From Clostridia bacterium (GTDB taxonomy: Bacteria > Bacillota > Clostridia > Christensenellales > UBA1242), in assembly GCA_900767715.1 (NCBI GenBank), contig CAAGAD010000005.1, positions 248,001 to 312,000 on the forward strand: 64,000 nt of DNA, in the 5' to 3' direction. The translations under genes were made by a program, and so were the position numbers. Shown one piece after another: positions 1 to 7,555 of the stretch (its first letter is position 1; the number at the start of each line of letters is the position of its first letter). The notes under the pieces were generated by a model. That model was not told where the DNA came from. It saw nothing but the letters and a program-made list of their open reading frames with translations, and ran no database searches.

Positions 1-1125
1 ATGAAAAGAAGTAGATTTTTGGTCTTAATCCTTACCATACTGGCGCTCGTGCCGTGTTTTATGAATAGGAGTGTGGAAGCAAAAGCATTTAACTGCTCGG
101 CTAGGGGAATGTGCGTGATAGAAGCCAGTTCGCACCGAGTGTTGTATGAGCGCAACAAAGACGCCAAACTGCCAATGGCAAGCACTACAAAAGTTGTGAC
201 TGCGTTGACCGTGCTCAATAATTGCACCGACCTTGACCAAGTGATTACTGTTGACGACAAGGCGGTAGGCGTTTCGGGCACAAGCATTTATTTGAGATAT
301 GGCGAGCAGTTGTCTGTTCGTGACCTTCTGTATGGGCTGATGCTTAGGTCGGGCAATGACGCTGCCACCGCACTTGCAATTCACGTGGGCGGGTCGGTCG
401 AGAACTTCGCCAAAATGATGACGCAGACGGCGGTTGACTGTGGCGCGGTTAATTCGCATTTTGCCAATCCGCACGGACTTGATGACCCCGAGCATTACAC
501 AACGGCGTATGATTTGGCGCTTATAACAGCAAAAGCGTTAGAAAACCCCGTTTTTAGCAAGATAGTTTCGACCGTGAATTACCAAATAAAAGAAACCGAA
601 CAATCGCAAATTAGGTTCTTGCACAACAAAAATAGGCTACTTAACTCGCTTAACGGCTGTATAGGTGTCAAGACAGGGTTCACAAACAAGGCAGGTAGAT
701 GTCTTGTTTCTGCCACCGAGCGTGACGGAATGAAAGTCGTTTGCGTTGTACTCAACTGTGGACCAATGTTTGAAGAGAGTGCGCAACTATTAAATAGCGC
801 CTACAATGATTACTCAATGCAGACCATTGTGCCAGCCAACACGCATCTGGCAAACAAAACGTTTATGGACGTCAAAAACAATATGCTTTACGTCTATTGC
901 AAGGAAAATATTGCCTATCCAGTGCGCGCGGGCGAAAACTTGGACTTTGATGTACAGTACAGATATTTGAAAATTCGGCCACAAAATGACAGCGAAATAG
1001 GAATTGTTGATGTATTTTGCGAAAAACACTTGATAAAATCCGCAAAACTCTATACAATAAACTCGATAGAATTATTGCAAAAGAAGGACATACTTGATTC
1101 TTTTACGAAGAATTGGGTTGATTAA
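1..1125 (+). CDS. dacF: D-alanyl-D-alanine carboxypeptidase (DacF-like PBP)
   Basis: Low-molecular-weight penicillin-binding protein that trims the terminal D-Ala from peptidoglycan stem peptides outside the membrane. All three serine-peptidase motifs are visible: STTK (nucleophile S61, K64), SGN (117-119) and KTG (224-226). The N-terminus is a signal peptide (basic MKRSR, then a hydrophobic stretch, cleavage likely near A27). The 374 aa length fits the family, with a C-terminal beta-rich PBP5_C-like region after about residue 275. The window opens exactly on the ATG, so the ribosome-binding site and upstream neighbours are not visible. The gene ends 6 nt before rluB. In Bacillus the paralogue dacF precedes spoIIA; here the spoIIA operon is 8 kb away, so the DacF name is a best guess among DacA/B/F types. 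Confidence 0.85.
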   Translation: MKRSRFLVLILTILALVPCFMNRSVEAKAFNCSARGMCVIEASSHRVLYERNKDAKLPMASTTKVVTALTVLNNCTDLDQVITVDDKAVGVSGTSIYLRYGEQLSVRDLLYGLMLRSGNDAATALAIHVGGSVENFAKMMTQTAVDCGAVNSHFANPHGLDDPEHYTTAYDLALITAKALENPVFSKIVSTVNYQIKETEQSQIRFLHNKNRLLNSLNGCIGVKTGFTNKAGRCLVSATERDGMKVVCVVLNCGPMFEESAQLLNSAYNDYSMQTIVPANTHLANKTFMDVKNNMLYVYCKENIAYPVRAGENLDFDVQYRYLKIRPQNDSEIGIVDVFCEKHLIKSAKLYTINSIELLQKKDILDSFTKNWVD

Positions 1126-1131
1126 GGTATT

Positions 1132-1866
1132 ATGAGAATTAATAAATATTTGGCAAGTTGTGGCGTGGCTTCACGCAGAAAATGTGACGAACTTATCACA
1201 GAAGGCAAGGTTAAAGTCAACGGCAAGGTCTTGCGCGAACTCGGTTATGATGTAAATCTAGATTTTGACCGCGTAACAGTGGACGGCAAGGCTGTGCATA
1301 TGGCAGAAGACTTTGTTTACTACAAACTACACAAGCCAAAGGGTTTCATCTGTTCGGCAAAGGACGACCACGACCGCAAAACCGTTTTGTCCCTAATGCG
1401 CGGAGTGAAGAAACGCATCTATCCAATCGGCAGACTAGATTTCGACACAGAAGGATTGTTGCTACTCACCGATGACGGCGAACTCACCAATCTTATCACG
1501 CACCCGAAGAATGCGATAGACAAGGTGTATATGGTCAAAATTGAGGGCCACATCACTATGGACGAAATCAATTCACTCAAAAAGGGCGTAGATATAGGTG
1601 GCTATATCACGGGCGAGTCTAATGTCGTAGTTTTGGACGAAGACGAAAAGTTTACCAAACTGGAAGTCACCATTCATGAAGGCAAGAATCGTCAAGTGCG
1701 TAAAATGTTTGAAGCGGTAGGCAAGAATGTCGTATTCTTGAAGCGCGTTCAAATCGGCGAAATTCGTCTAGGTGGACTTTCTCGCGGGGAATATAAGCAA
1801 CTCAACCAAAAAGAAATGCAATATATTCGCAAATTAAAATCTCAAAATAAATCTAGCAGTTGCTAG
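1132..1866 (+). CDS. rluB: 23S rRNA pseudouridine synthase, RsuA/RluB family
   Basis: Converts a specific uridine in rRNA to pseudouridine. An N-terminal S4 RNA-binding domain (residues 1-60, MRINKYLASCGVASRRK) is followed by the synthase domain with the family motif GRLDFDTEGLLLLTDDG, in which D103 is the catalytic aspartate. The C-terminal IHEGKNRQVRKMF is also diagnostic. The 244 aa length is normal for RluB. It follows the carboxypeptidase with a 6-nt gap, so they are probably cotranscribed. Its TAG stop (1864-1866) lies inside the 3' arm of its own intrinsic terminator. RsuA (16S) cannot be fully excluded, but Gram-positive genes next to dacF/scpAB are usually rluB. Confidence 0.9.
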   Translation: MRINKYLASCGVASRRKCDELITEGKVKVNGKVLRELGYDVNLDFDRVTVDGKAVHMAEDFVYYKLHKPKGFICSAKDDHDRKTVLSLMRGVKKRIYPIGRLDFDTEGLLLLTDDGELTNLITHPKNAIDKVYMVKIEGHITMDEINSLKKGVDIGGYITGESNVVVLDEDEKFTKLEVTIHEGKNRQVRKMFEAVGKNVVFLKRVQIGEIRLGGLSRGEYKQLNQKEMQYIRKLKSQNKSSSC

Positions 1867-1879
1867 ATTTTATTTTTTG
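1844..1879 (+). terminator. Intrinsic terminator of rluB, overlapping its stop codon
   Basis: Stem AATCTAG/CTAGATT, extended by A/T pairs, with a 6-nt loop, then TTTATTTTTT. The rluB TAG stop is in the 3' arm. The -35 of the next gene's promoter (1860-1865) is also in this arm. Confidence 0.75.
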
Positions 1880-1888
1880 TTGTATAAT
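1860..1888 (+). promoter_or_regulatory. Promoter of the HI0933-type flavoprotein gene (short or no leader)
   Basis: TTGCTA (1860-1865), 17-bp spacer, TATAAT (1883-1888). The ATG follows after 9 nt, so the expected transcript start is at or within about 3 nt of the start codon. The -35 is embedded in the rluB terminator. Confidence 0.6.
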
Positions 1889-1897
1889 AAGGCAATT

Positions 1898-3124
1898 ATG
1901 TTAGATTATGACGTTATTGTAATAGGCGGAGGCGCTAGCGGACTAATGGCGAGTTATTCCGCTGGTCTTTGCGGGGCAAAAGTGCTCTTGCTGGAAAAAA
2001 ACGATAAACTTGGGCGTAAAATATATATCACGGGCAAGGGTAGATGCAATGTAACCAACAACAGCCCGGTGAGTGAGCATATTGATAACACTGTGCACGG
2101 GGCAAACTTTATGCGTTCAGCCTTGTCACAGTTTAATTGCGAAGACCTTATGAGCCTTTTGTCAAACTCTGGACTTATGCTCAAAACTGAACGTGGCAAC
2201 CGTGTTTTCCCGGTGAGTGACAAGGCGAGCGACGTCACCAAGACGCTGGAAAAACTCATCGATTCAGTTGGTATTGATGTTAAGTTATGCAGTGAAGTTA
2301 AAAGCATTAAAAAAGTAGATGACTACTTTATAGTGAGTACAGCAAACAATAAATACACCACAAATTGTGTTGTCATCGCCACAGGTGGCAATACATATTC
2401 GTCCACTGGTTCTACTGGCGACGGCTATAAATTCGCACAAACTTTTAATCAAAAAGTGACACCAATTAAGCCCGCGCTTGTGCCTATAATTCTTAAAGAC
2501 GACGTCAAGGAGTTGGAAGGTTTGTCACTAAAAAATGTCGCATTAATGTATGACAAAATAACTTTGCAAGGCGAGATGTTGTTCACCAACAATGGCATTT
2601 CTGGGCCAATCGCACTCACTATGTCGAGTTTGATTTGCCAGCAAGATATTGTCAATCACGAGATAAGCATTGACTTTAAACCAGCGCTCACAACGCAAAA
2701 ACTACTAGACAAGTTTAACAGAGAGTTTGTGTCGAGCGAGTTCAACAAAAAGTCTATTAAAAACTATCTAAAAAGCCTATTGCCAGCCCGTTTCGTAGAA
2801 CATTTCGTTGGTCGCATTACTTTCGGCGAGCAGATGGCGTGCCAAACCAACAAGGAAGAACGCCAGATTTTAGCCAATTTGTTGAAGCATTTTGAATTTA
2901 ACATTCGCGGTCTTGACAAACTTGAATATGGCATTATTACAAGTGGCGGTGTAGATTTGGACGAAATTAAGCCCAAAACTATGGAAAGCAAACTTGTTGA
3001 AAATCTATTCTACTGTGGCGAAGTTTTAGACGTTGACGCGCTCACGGGCGGGTTCAACTTGCAGATTGCGTTCAGCACGGGCTATGTGGCAGGGCAGAAC
3101 GCTGGACAAAGGAGAAAATTATGA
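1898..3124 (+). CDS. NAD(P)/FAD-dependent oxidoreductase, HI0933/YhiN family
   Basis: Flavoprotein of the HI0933-like (YhiN) family, which has a Rossmann FAD-binding fold; the substrate of this family is not established. The N-terminus has the dinucleotide motif VIGGGASGLMAS and a second flavin contact GRKIYITGKGRCNVTN. The C-terminus has the typical ITSGGVDLDEI and YCGEVLDVDALTGGFNLQIAFSTGYVAG. I start at ATG 1898 because the family begins with the beta strand YDVIVIGGG; an upstream TTG at 1877 would overlap the promoter. Its stop overlaps the plsC start (ATGA at 3121-3124), so the two are translationally coupled. In many Clostridia this gene precedes cmk-plsC-ispH/rpsA; cmk is not present here. 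Confidence 0.88.
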   Translation: MLDYDVIVIGGGASGLMASYSAGLCGAKVLLLEKNDKLGRKIYITGKGRCNVTNNSPVSEHIDNTVHGANFMRSALSQFNCEDLMSLLSNSGLMLKTERGNRVFPVSDKASDVTKTLEKLIDSVGIDVKLCSEVKSIKKVDDYFIVSTANNKYTTNCVVIATGGNTYSSTGSTGDGYKFAQTFNQKVTPIKPALVPIILKDDVKELEGLSLKNVALMYDKITLQGEMLFTNNGISGPIALTMSSLICQQDIVNHEISIDFKPALTTQKLLDKFNREFVSSEFNKKSIKNYLKSLLPARFVEHFVGRITFGEQMACQTNKEERQILANLLKHFEFNIRGLDKLEYGIITSGGVDLDEIKPKTMESKLVENLFYCGEVLDVDALTGGFNLQIAFSTGYVAGQNAGQRRKL

Positions 3125-3720
3125 TATATTTCATCTGTTATGTGCTAGCATTTATACCGCTACTCATAATGTTTATGTGCTTGAAAGTGGTGGGGCGTAA
3201 ACGTCTGCGCAAAAAAGGACCATACATAATTGTTAGCAATCATATGTCGAACTGGGACCCAGTTGTCATTATGTTTCACCGCACGCGAAAGACCAAATTT
3301 TTGGCTAAAAAAGAATTGATGAGCAAGCCGTTTTCAAAATGGTTTTTGGGCAAACTTGGTGGCATACCAGTCAACCGCGAAAAGCCTGAAATGAGTTCGA
3401 TAAGAATGGTTTTTGATGAACTAAAAGCCGGTCGTTCAGTCGTCATTTTCCCAGCCGGCACGCGCACAAAACAGCCAGAGATGGATTCGACTTGCGTAAA
3501 AGAAGGCGTGTCACTATTCGCCATTAGGTCGCAAGTTCCGGTTTTGCCAATAATGTTTGCCAAGAAAAATCGACCATTTAAACGTAACAAACTTATCGTA
3601 GGCGAGCCAATCAGCCCAGAGGGTTACAGTTTAAGTAAGGAGTCAATGGAGGAGTTAGGCGACCTAATTTGCAGTAAAATGAACGAACTTTTGGAGAATA
3701 ATAATGGAGAGAAAAAATAA
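3121..3720 (+). CDS. plsC: 1-acyl-sn-glycerol-3-phosphate acyltransferase (PlsC)
   Basis: Adds the second acyl chain to lysophosphatidic acid, giving phosphatidic acid at the inner membrane face. The N-terminal hydrophobic segment (about residues 3-21) anchors it. The catalytic HX4D motif is H41-D46 (NHMSNWD), and motif II is GGIPVNRE. Motif III reads FPAGTR rather than the usual FPEGTR, so the glutamate of the substrate pocket is replaced by alanine. The 199 aa length is typical. It starts by ATGA overlap with the flavoprotein gene and overlaps the S1-domain gene by 17 nt. A related lysophospholipid acyltransferase with another acceptor is possible given motif III. Confidence 0.87.
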   Translation: MIYFICYVLAFIPLLIMFMCLKVVGRKRLRKKGPYIIVSNHMSNWDPVVIMFHRTRKTKFLAKKELMSKPFSKWFLGKLGGIPVNREKPEMSSIRMVFDELKAGRSVVIFPAGTRTKQPEMDSTCVKEGVSLFAIRSQVPVLPIMFAKKNRPFKRNKLIVGEPISPEGYSLSKESMEELGDLICSKMNELLENNNGEKK

Positions 3721-4180
3721 ATATCAATACCTAAGGGGAGAAATAATCACCGGCACGATTCTGTCGCGCGATGATAAAATCGCCAAGGTAAATATAGGTG
3801 GAATGAATATCGGCATAATTGACAGCAAGACTTTGCCAAGAGTTTACAAGGCGGGCGATGCGGTTTTGGTCGTGGTGTCTAGCGATTACGATAAAAACGG
3901 CGAAATTGTGCTCGACTACAAAACTGCCAACGAGAATGCCAACTCACCACTTATCAATCTCAAAGTGGGCGACATCTTGCGCGTGAATCTCACGAACATC
4001 GGTCCAGTGGGCTTGCACGGCAAACAATCTGGCTATGAGATATTCTTGCCATTTTCGCAGATGACTGACGACGATGTGGCAAACAAAGACAAATTCGTCA
4101 ACAGAGAAATTGATGTCGTGATTATGCAACTCAATCTATACAAAAACACTGTGATTGTCAGCACCAAGTTAATGAAATAA
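3704..4180 (+). CDS. Short S1-domain RNA-binding protein (ribosomal protein S1-like)
   Basis: The 158 aa protein appears to hold two S1/OB-fold units: about 12-72 (GEIITGTILSRDDKIAKVNIGG, with a second half ending in EIVLDYK) and about 83-157 (KVGDILRVNLTNIGPVGLHG...EIDVVIMQLN). These have the spacing of rpsA repeats. RpsA-type proteins usually carry four to six repeats, and in Clostridia the gene at this position is often an IspH-S1 fusion or full rpsA. This copy is a reduced S1-like protein with no IspH part. It starts inside the end of plsC with an AGGAG-like site (GGAGAATAATA) and ends at a strong terminator. A role in RNA binding is inferred from the fold; no more specific function can be read. 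Confidence 0.7.
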   Translation: MERKNKYQYLRGEIITGTILSRDDKIAKVNIGGMNIGIIDSKTLPRVYKAGDAVLVVVSSDYDKNGEIVLDYKTANENANSPLINLKVGDILRVNLTNIGPVGLHGKQSGYEIFLPFSQMTDDDVANKDKFVNREIDVVIMQLNLYKNTVIVSTKLMK

Positions 4181-4208
4181 AAAAACATCTCAACCAAGAT
4201 GTTTTTTG
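4178..4208. terminator. Bidirectional terminator between the S1-domain gene and tRNA-Thr
   Basis: Stem AAAAACATCT/AGATGTTTTT with a 6-nt loop, and a T run on both strands. It serves the + gene ending at 4180 and the - strand tRNA. Confidence 0.8.
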
Positions 4209-4210
4209 TT

Positions 4211-4285
4211 TGGAGCTGATGGCGAGATTTGAACTCGCGACCTATTGATTACGAATCAATTGCTCTACCCCTGAGCCACATCAGC
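4211..4285 (-). tRNA. tRNA-Thr (anticodon CGT)
   Basis: Cloverleaf read on the - strand: acceptor GCTGATG/CATCAGC, D arm GCTC/GAGC, anticodon stem TTGAT/ATCAA with CGT in the loop, T arm GCGAG-TTCAAAT-CTCGC, and an encoded CCA. It reads ACG codons. It stands alone with its own promoter. Confidence 0.95.
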
Positions 4286-4320
4286 ATAAAACCTACTGAA
4301 CTATGTTGCAAAACACAATT

Positions 4321-4349
4321 AATATATCACAAGCACACGCATTTGACAA
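4321..4349 (-). promoter_or_regulatory. Promoter of tRNA-Thr(CGT)
   Basis: On the - strand TTGTCA, 17-bp spacer, TATATT; the -10 lies 35 nt before the mature 5' end of the tRNA. Confidence 0.7.
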
Positions 4350-4400
4350 CTAAATTAGCAAAAAAGCACGGAAATTTTGTGTCGCAGTTTTAATTAGTGT

Positions 4401-4429
4401 TTGACAATATACTATTAGTATAGTATAAT
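4401..4429 (+). promoter_or_regulatory. Consensus promoter with a palindrome in the spacer
   Basis: TTGACA (4401-4406), 17 bp, TATAAT (4424-4429): a perfect sigma-A consensus. The spacer holds a perfect inverted repeat TATACT-ATT-AGTATA (4408-4422), placed where a repressor would block RNA polymerase. It drives the 4454-8366 gene cluster. The leader ends in a G-rich ribosome-binding site (GAGGGGGGG). Confidence 0.8.
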
Positions 4430-4453
4430 CGACGTAGTAAGCGAGGGGGGGTT

Positions 4454-5290
4454 ATGCCATATTCTCCAGAATGTAAAAACTGCACACTTTTTAGGCACGA
4501 GGGGTATAGCGCGTGCAGAGAATGCGATGTGGCTCACCCTGAGTTAAAAGATATAACTGACGGAAGAGAAAAAAAATTTACGCAATCTGTTATTAGTGAA
4601 CAGACGATTGTTCCGCCTATCGATTTGCACGCGTTGGAAGCGAGCGCTCCACCATACAATGTTGATGAAGATAATTTGAGATTGGCGCATAGTTTTGTCA
4701 AAAAAGACATCTGTTTGCCGTTTGATAGTGAGCAAAAAAAAGACTTTTATAGTGAGTTTGAACAAGCCATTTTGCGATTAACCAAAGCAAATGGCAGAAA
4801 GGGACTCATCACTCGTGAAGAAGCCGTGCAAACATACGAATCTCTTGCCAAATCCTATCCACGTAAACATTATGAAATGTTTGAAACATTTAAACTCATT
4901 GCACCAGTCATTGAAAGCGTCTTTGGATATTCGGCATTCCGCTATGGGTTTAAACTGGGCGACTATGCAATCGACGGCGTTGACAAAGAATTCTTGGAAA
5001 AGTATTTTAAGAAATTGGAAACAATGCCCATTTTTGAGAGAAAAGAACTAACCAACGCCTATATAAAAACATTGGTAAATTATTCTATTAAGCGCGATAA
5101 TCTGGTAATTAACCCCGACGACGTGCGAAATATTACATACGCTTGCATAGGCTATTACACCGCTTGCTACAAACTCAACAAACTGGGCAAACTTGACAAA
5201 TCTCATCAACTCAAACCTAACAATGTGGTTGACAAAATTATAAGGGGAGAGCAATTGACCGTGCCGGTAAAAGACGAAAGGAGAAAATGA
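4454..5290 (+). CDS. Unknown protein with N-terminal CxxC/CxxC zinc-ribbon-like motif
   Basis: I do not recognise this 278 aa protein. The N-terminus has C7xxC10 and C21xxC24 ten residues apart, a likely zinc-binding knuckle pair. Residues about 30-75 look disordered and acidic/proline-containing. The remainder (80-260) appears mostly alpha-helical and charged, with no signal peptide or membrane segment. The start at 4454 is set by a strong G-rich ribosome-binding site and a perfect-consensus promoter. It ends 1 nt before the cardiolipin-synthase-like gene, so the two are cotranscribed. A regulatory or adaptor role for the membrane protein downstream is only an inference from position. Confidence 0.6.
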   Translation: MPYSPECKNCTLFRHEGYSACRECDVAHPELKDITDGREKKFTQSVISEQTIVPPIDLHALEASAPPYNVDEDNLRLAHSFVKKDICLPFDSEQKKDFYSEFEQAILRLTKANGRKGLITREEAVQTYESLAKSYPRKHYEMFETFKLIAPVIESVFGYSAFRYGFKLGDYAIDGVDKEFLEKYFKKLETMPIFERKELTNAYIKTLVNYSIKRDNLVINPDDVRNITYACIGYYTACYKLNKLGKLDKSHQLKPNNVVDKIIRGEQLTVPVKDERRK

Positions 5291-5291
5291 T

Positions 5292-6707
5292 ATGCAACCC
5301 GCACTACTAATAATTTTATTGATAAATATTGTACTGCTATTTTTGATGTACTATTTTCAAAGAAAGTATGTTCACACCTACATTTTGTGGACACTTATTA
5401 TTTTGGCTTTTCCAATAGTTGGCTTCATATTCTACCTAATTTTTGGGCAGGGTTGCAGATTTATTCAACAGAAAAGTGGCAAACGTAAGCAATTTGAAGA
5501 CAAAACCTATCTAGATTTTTATAACCAAGACGGCAATTTTTATTCAAACTACAAATTGCCAAACAACGTGCCAGCATTGGCAAAATATAACTTCAATCAA
5601 GGCAATGCATACTATACGCAAAGAAATAAAGTAGATTTGTATGCCAACAACAAAGAGTTTTTCGAGTCATTCTTGAAAGACATTGAGAACGCGCAAGACA
5701 GCGTTCGTCTGGAAATCTATTCGTTCAAAAGCGACGAGTTCGGCAACAGAATGCGCGAACTACTCATTTCCAAAGCAAAAAGTGGAGTAGAAGTAAGCAT
5801 TTTGTACGACGCACTCGGTTCGAGAAAATCAAGCAAACTATTCTTTACCGCGCTCAGCCTTGCGGGTGCTACTGTACGCAGATTCAATCGCAAATATTTG
5901 AAGAGTTTGTCTTTTAGCAACTCGCACCGCAACAAACGCAACATATTCTTGCTTGATGGCAAAATTGCCTATGTCGGCTCAGTAAGACTGTCTAACGAGT
6001 CGAATAACGCCAACGAAAAATACTCAAACTGGCACGATTCGGTCGTTCGCATTGAGGGTGAAGCGGTTAATTACTGTACAACCAGATTTTACCAAGATTT
6101 CAATTATGCTAGTGGAAAATACCACAAACTAACCTTGCAAACATTTGATGAAGATTTGCCACATTCAGCAGTTCAAGTGGCTTTCGATGGGCCAGACACC
6201 AAAAATTACTCAATTTTGGGCGCGATTATCAAGGCAATTTACGAAGCCAAATCTCGCATAATCATTGTAACTAATAGTTTCATACCTAACTCGAACCTTA
6301 TGCAAGCCATTCGCATTGCCAAGAAGTCGGGCGTAAGAGTTCAGTTCGTCATTGGTAAAATGTCACAATCACCAATCAAATTCTGCCTTACTAAAATCAA
6401 CCTTAGCAAACTGATGAAATTTGGCGTAGAAGTATATCAATACAATGGATATATAAACGACAAAGCCGTCGTAATCGATGACAATATGGCGTGCATTGGC
6501 AATGTGGAATTGGACGCCAATTCGCTTTGGAATAACTTTAATTTAACTGTGTTCTTGTATGATACAGTCACTGTCAAAAAGCAGATTGAAATATACCAAA
6601 AACTTATAGACAACTGTGCTGAATGCAAAGTACCATACTTAGCAACGCTCAATGTATGGAACAGATTTTGGGCGAGGGTATTGCAATGGCTCAATCCAAT
6701 AATATAG
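5292..6707 (+). CDS. Cardiolipin synthase-like PLD-family protein with degenerate HKD motifs
   Basis: Overall build is bacterial ClsA: two N-terminal membrane helices (about 4-22 and 31-52), then two phospholipase-D domains, 471 aa. Family landmarks include WHDSVVRIEG (247-256) and GNVELDANS. Both catalytic motifs are altered. At the first site the usual HRKxxxxD reads K215-R-N217...D222. At the second, HxKxxxxD reads N389-D-K391...D396, so both active-site histidines are missing. It should be unable to form the phosphohistidine intermediate of known Cls enzymes. Either it is a pseudoenzyme or regulatory subunit, or it works differently. Start ATG 5292 has a GGAG site; the 3' end overlaps the next gene by 22 nt. 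Confidence 0.82.
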   Translation: MQPALLIILLINIVLLFLMYYFQRKYVHTYILWTLIILAFPIVGFIFYLIFGQGCRFIQQKSGKRKQFEDKTYLDFYNQDGNFYSNYKLPNNVPALAKYNFNQGNAYYTQRNKVDLYANNKEFFESFLKDIENAQDSVRLEIYSFKSDEFGNRMRELLISKAKSGVEVSILYDALGSRKSSKLFFTALSLAGATVRRFNRKYLKSLSFSNSHRNKRNIFLLDGKIAYVGSVRLSNESNNANEKYSNWHDSVVRIEGEAVNYCTTRFYQDFNYASGKYHKLTLQTFDEDLPHSAVQVAFDGPDTKNYSILGAIIKAIYEAKSRIIIVTNSFIPNSNLMQAIRIAKKSGVRVQFVIGKMSQSPIKFCLTKINLSKLMKFGVEVYQYNGYINDKAVVIDDNMACIGNVELDANSLWNNFNLTVFLYDTVTVKKQIEIYQKLIDNCAECKVPYLATLNVWNRFWARVLQWLNPII

Positions 6708-7555
6708 CAAAGTTCGGCACAGCCGGAGTGCCTATCAATTTCTCAAAACCGCCTTTTAGGGGCAAGCGTGAGCAGTTTTTCGGCTGGTTAAAAGACAACG
6801 GGCTCAACGCATTTGAGTTGCAATGTACTTATGGGTATAAAAATGTCGGTTTTACAGCAGAGCAAATTGCAGACGCGAAGCGTGACGGCATATTCGTGTC
6901 AATTCACGGACCATATTTTATCAACCTTGGTTCACAGAATACAGATGTTCAAGCCAACAGCAAGCGCATACTTGACGAAGGCATAAAGTTTGCTAATGAA
7001 TTGGGTGTTTCAAGATTTATTTTTCACCCAGGCGGTGGCTATGGCAAAACTATTGAAGACCGTAACAATGGACTTATGGCAGTCATCAATAATATGAAAG
7101 CCGTCGTTATGCAGAACGATATGTCCAATGTGTCATTGTATCCAGAAATAGGTGGCAAAGTGGCAAATTTGGGCAGTCTGGACGAGATTATCACGATATG
7201 TAAGAGCGTGCCTAATACTTATCCGTGCATTGACGTGGCACACTTGCACGCACGTGAAAATGGCTCACTCAATAGTGTAGAAGATTTCATTCGCGTTTTT
7301 GACAAAATCGAGAAAGAATTAGGCAGAGAGTTTTTGGATAAGACGCATTTCCATTGCTACACAATCGAGTATAATGAAAAAGGTGAAGTTAAGCACAGGG
7401 TGTTTAACGAGAATGATTGCGAGTTTTTGGACAATTTCGTTATGGCGTGCAAACGTAAAAATATGACGCCGTGGGTGATAAGCGAAGCGCTGAACAGTCA
7501 GGACGAAAGCGCAAAATATATTTGCAAAAAGTATAATGAACAAGAAAGAATTTAA
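6686..7555 (+). CDS. Endonuclease IV-like TIM-barrel protein (xylose isomerase-like fold)
   Basis: Member of the AP-endonuclease family 2 / sugar isomerase-like TIM barrels, 289 aa. Segments match the order of endonuclease IV: HGPYFINLGS (cf. HAPYLINLAS), FHPGGGYG, LYPEIGGK with a Glu metal ligand, PCIDVAHLHA (cf. LDTCHxxA), HFHCYT, and a late ISEAL Glu. Several metal-binding His/Asp/Glu positions therefore remain, but the NTAG and HLND motifs are altered. The role is probably repair of abasic sites in DNA; a sugar-phosphate isomerase is the alternative. I start at ATG 6686, inside the end of the PLD-like gene, because upstream residues are only the PLD gene read in another frame. It overlaps rluA by 20 nt. 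Confidence 0.72.
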   Translation: MAQSNNIAKFGTAGVPINFSKPPFRGKREQFFGWLKDNGLNAFELQCTYGYKNVGFTAEQIADAKRDGIFVSIHGPYFINLGSQNTDVQANSKRILDEGIKFANELGVSRFIFHPGGGYGKTIEDRNNGLMAVINNMKAVVMQNDMSNVSLYPEIGGKVANLGSLDEIITICKSVPNTYPCIDVAHLHARENGSLNSVEDFIRVFDKIEKELGREFLDKTHFHCYTIEYNEKGEVKHRVFNENDCEFLDNFVMACKRKNMTPWVISEALNSQDESAKYICKKYNEQERI

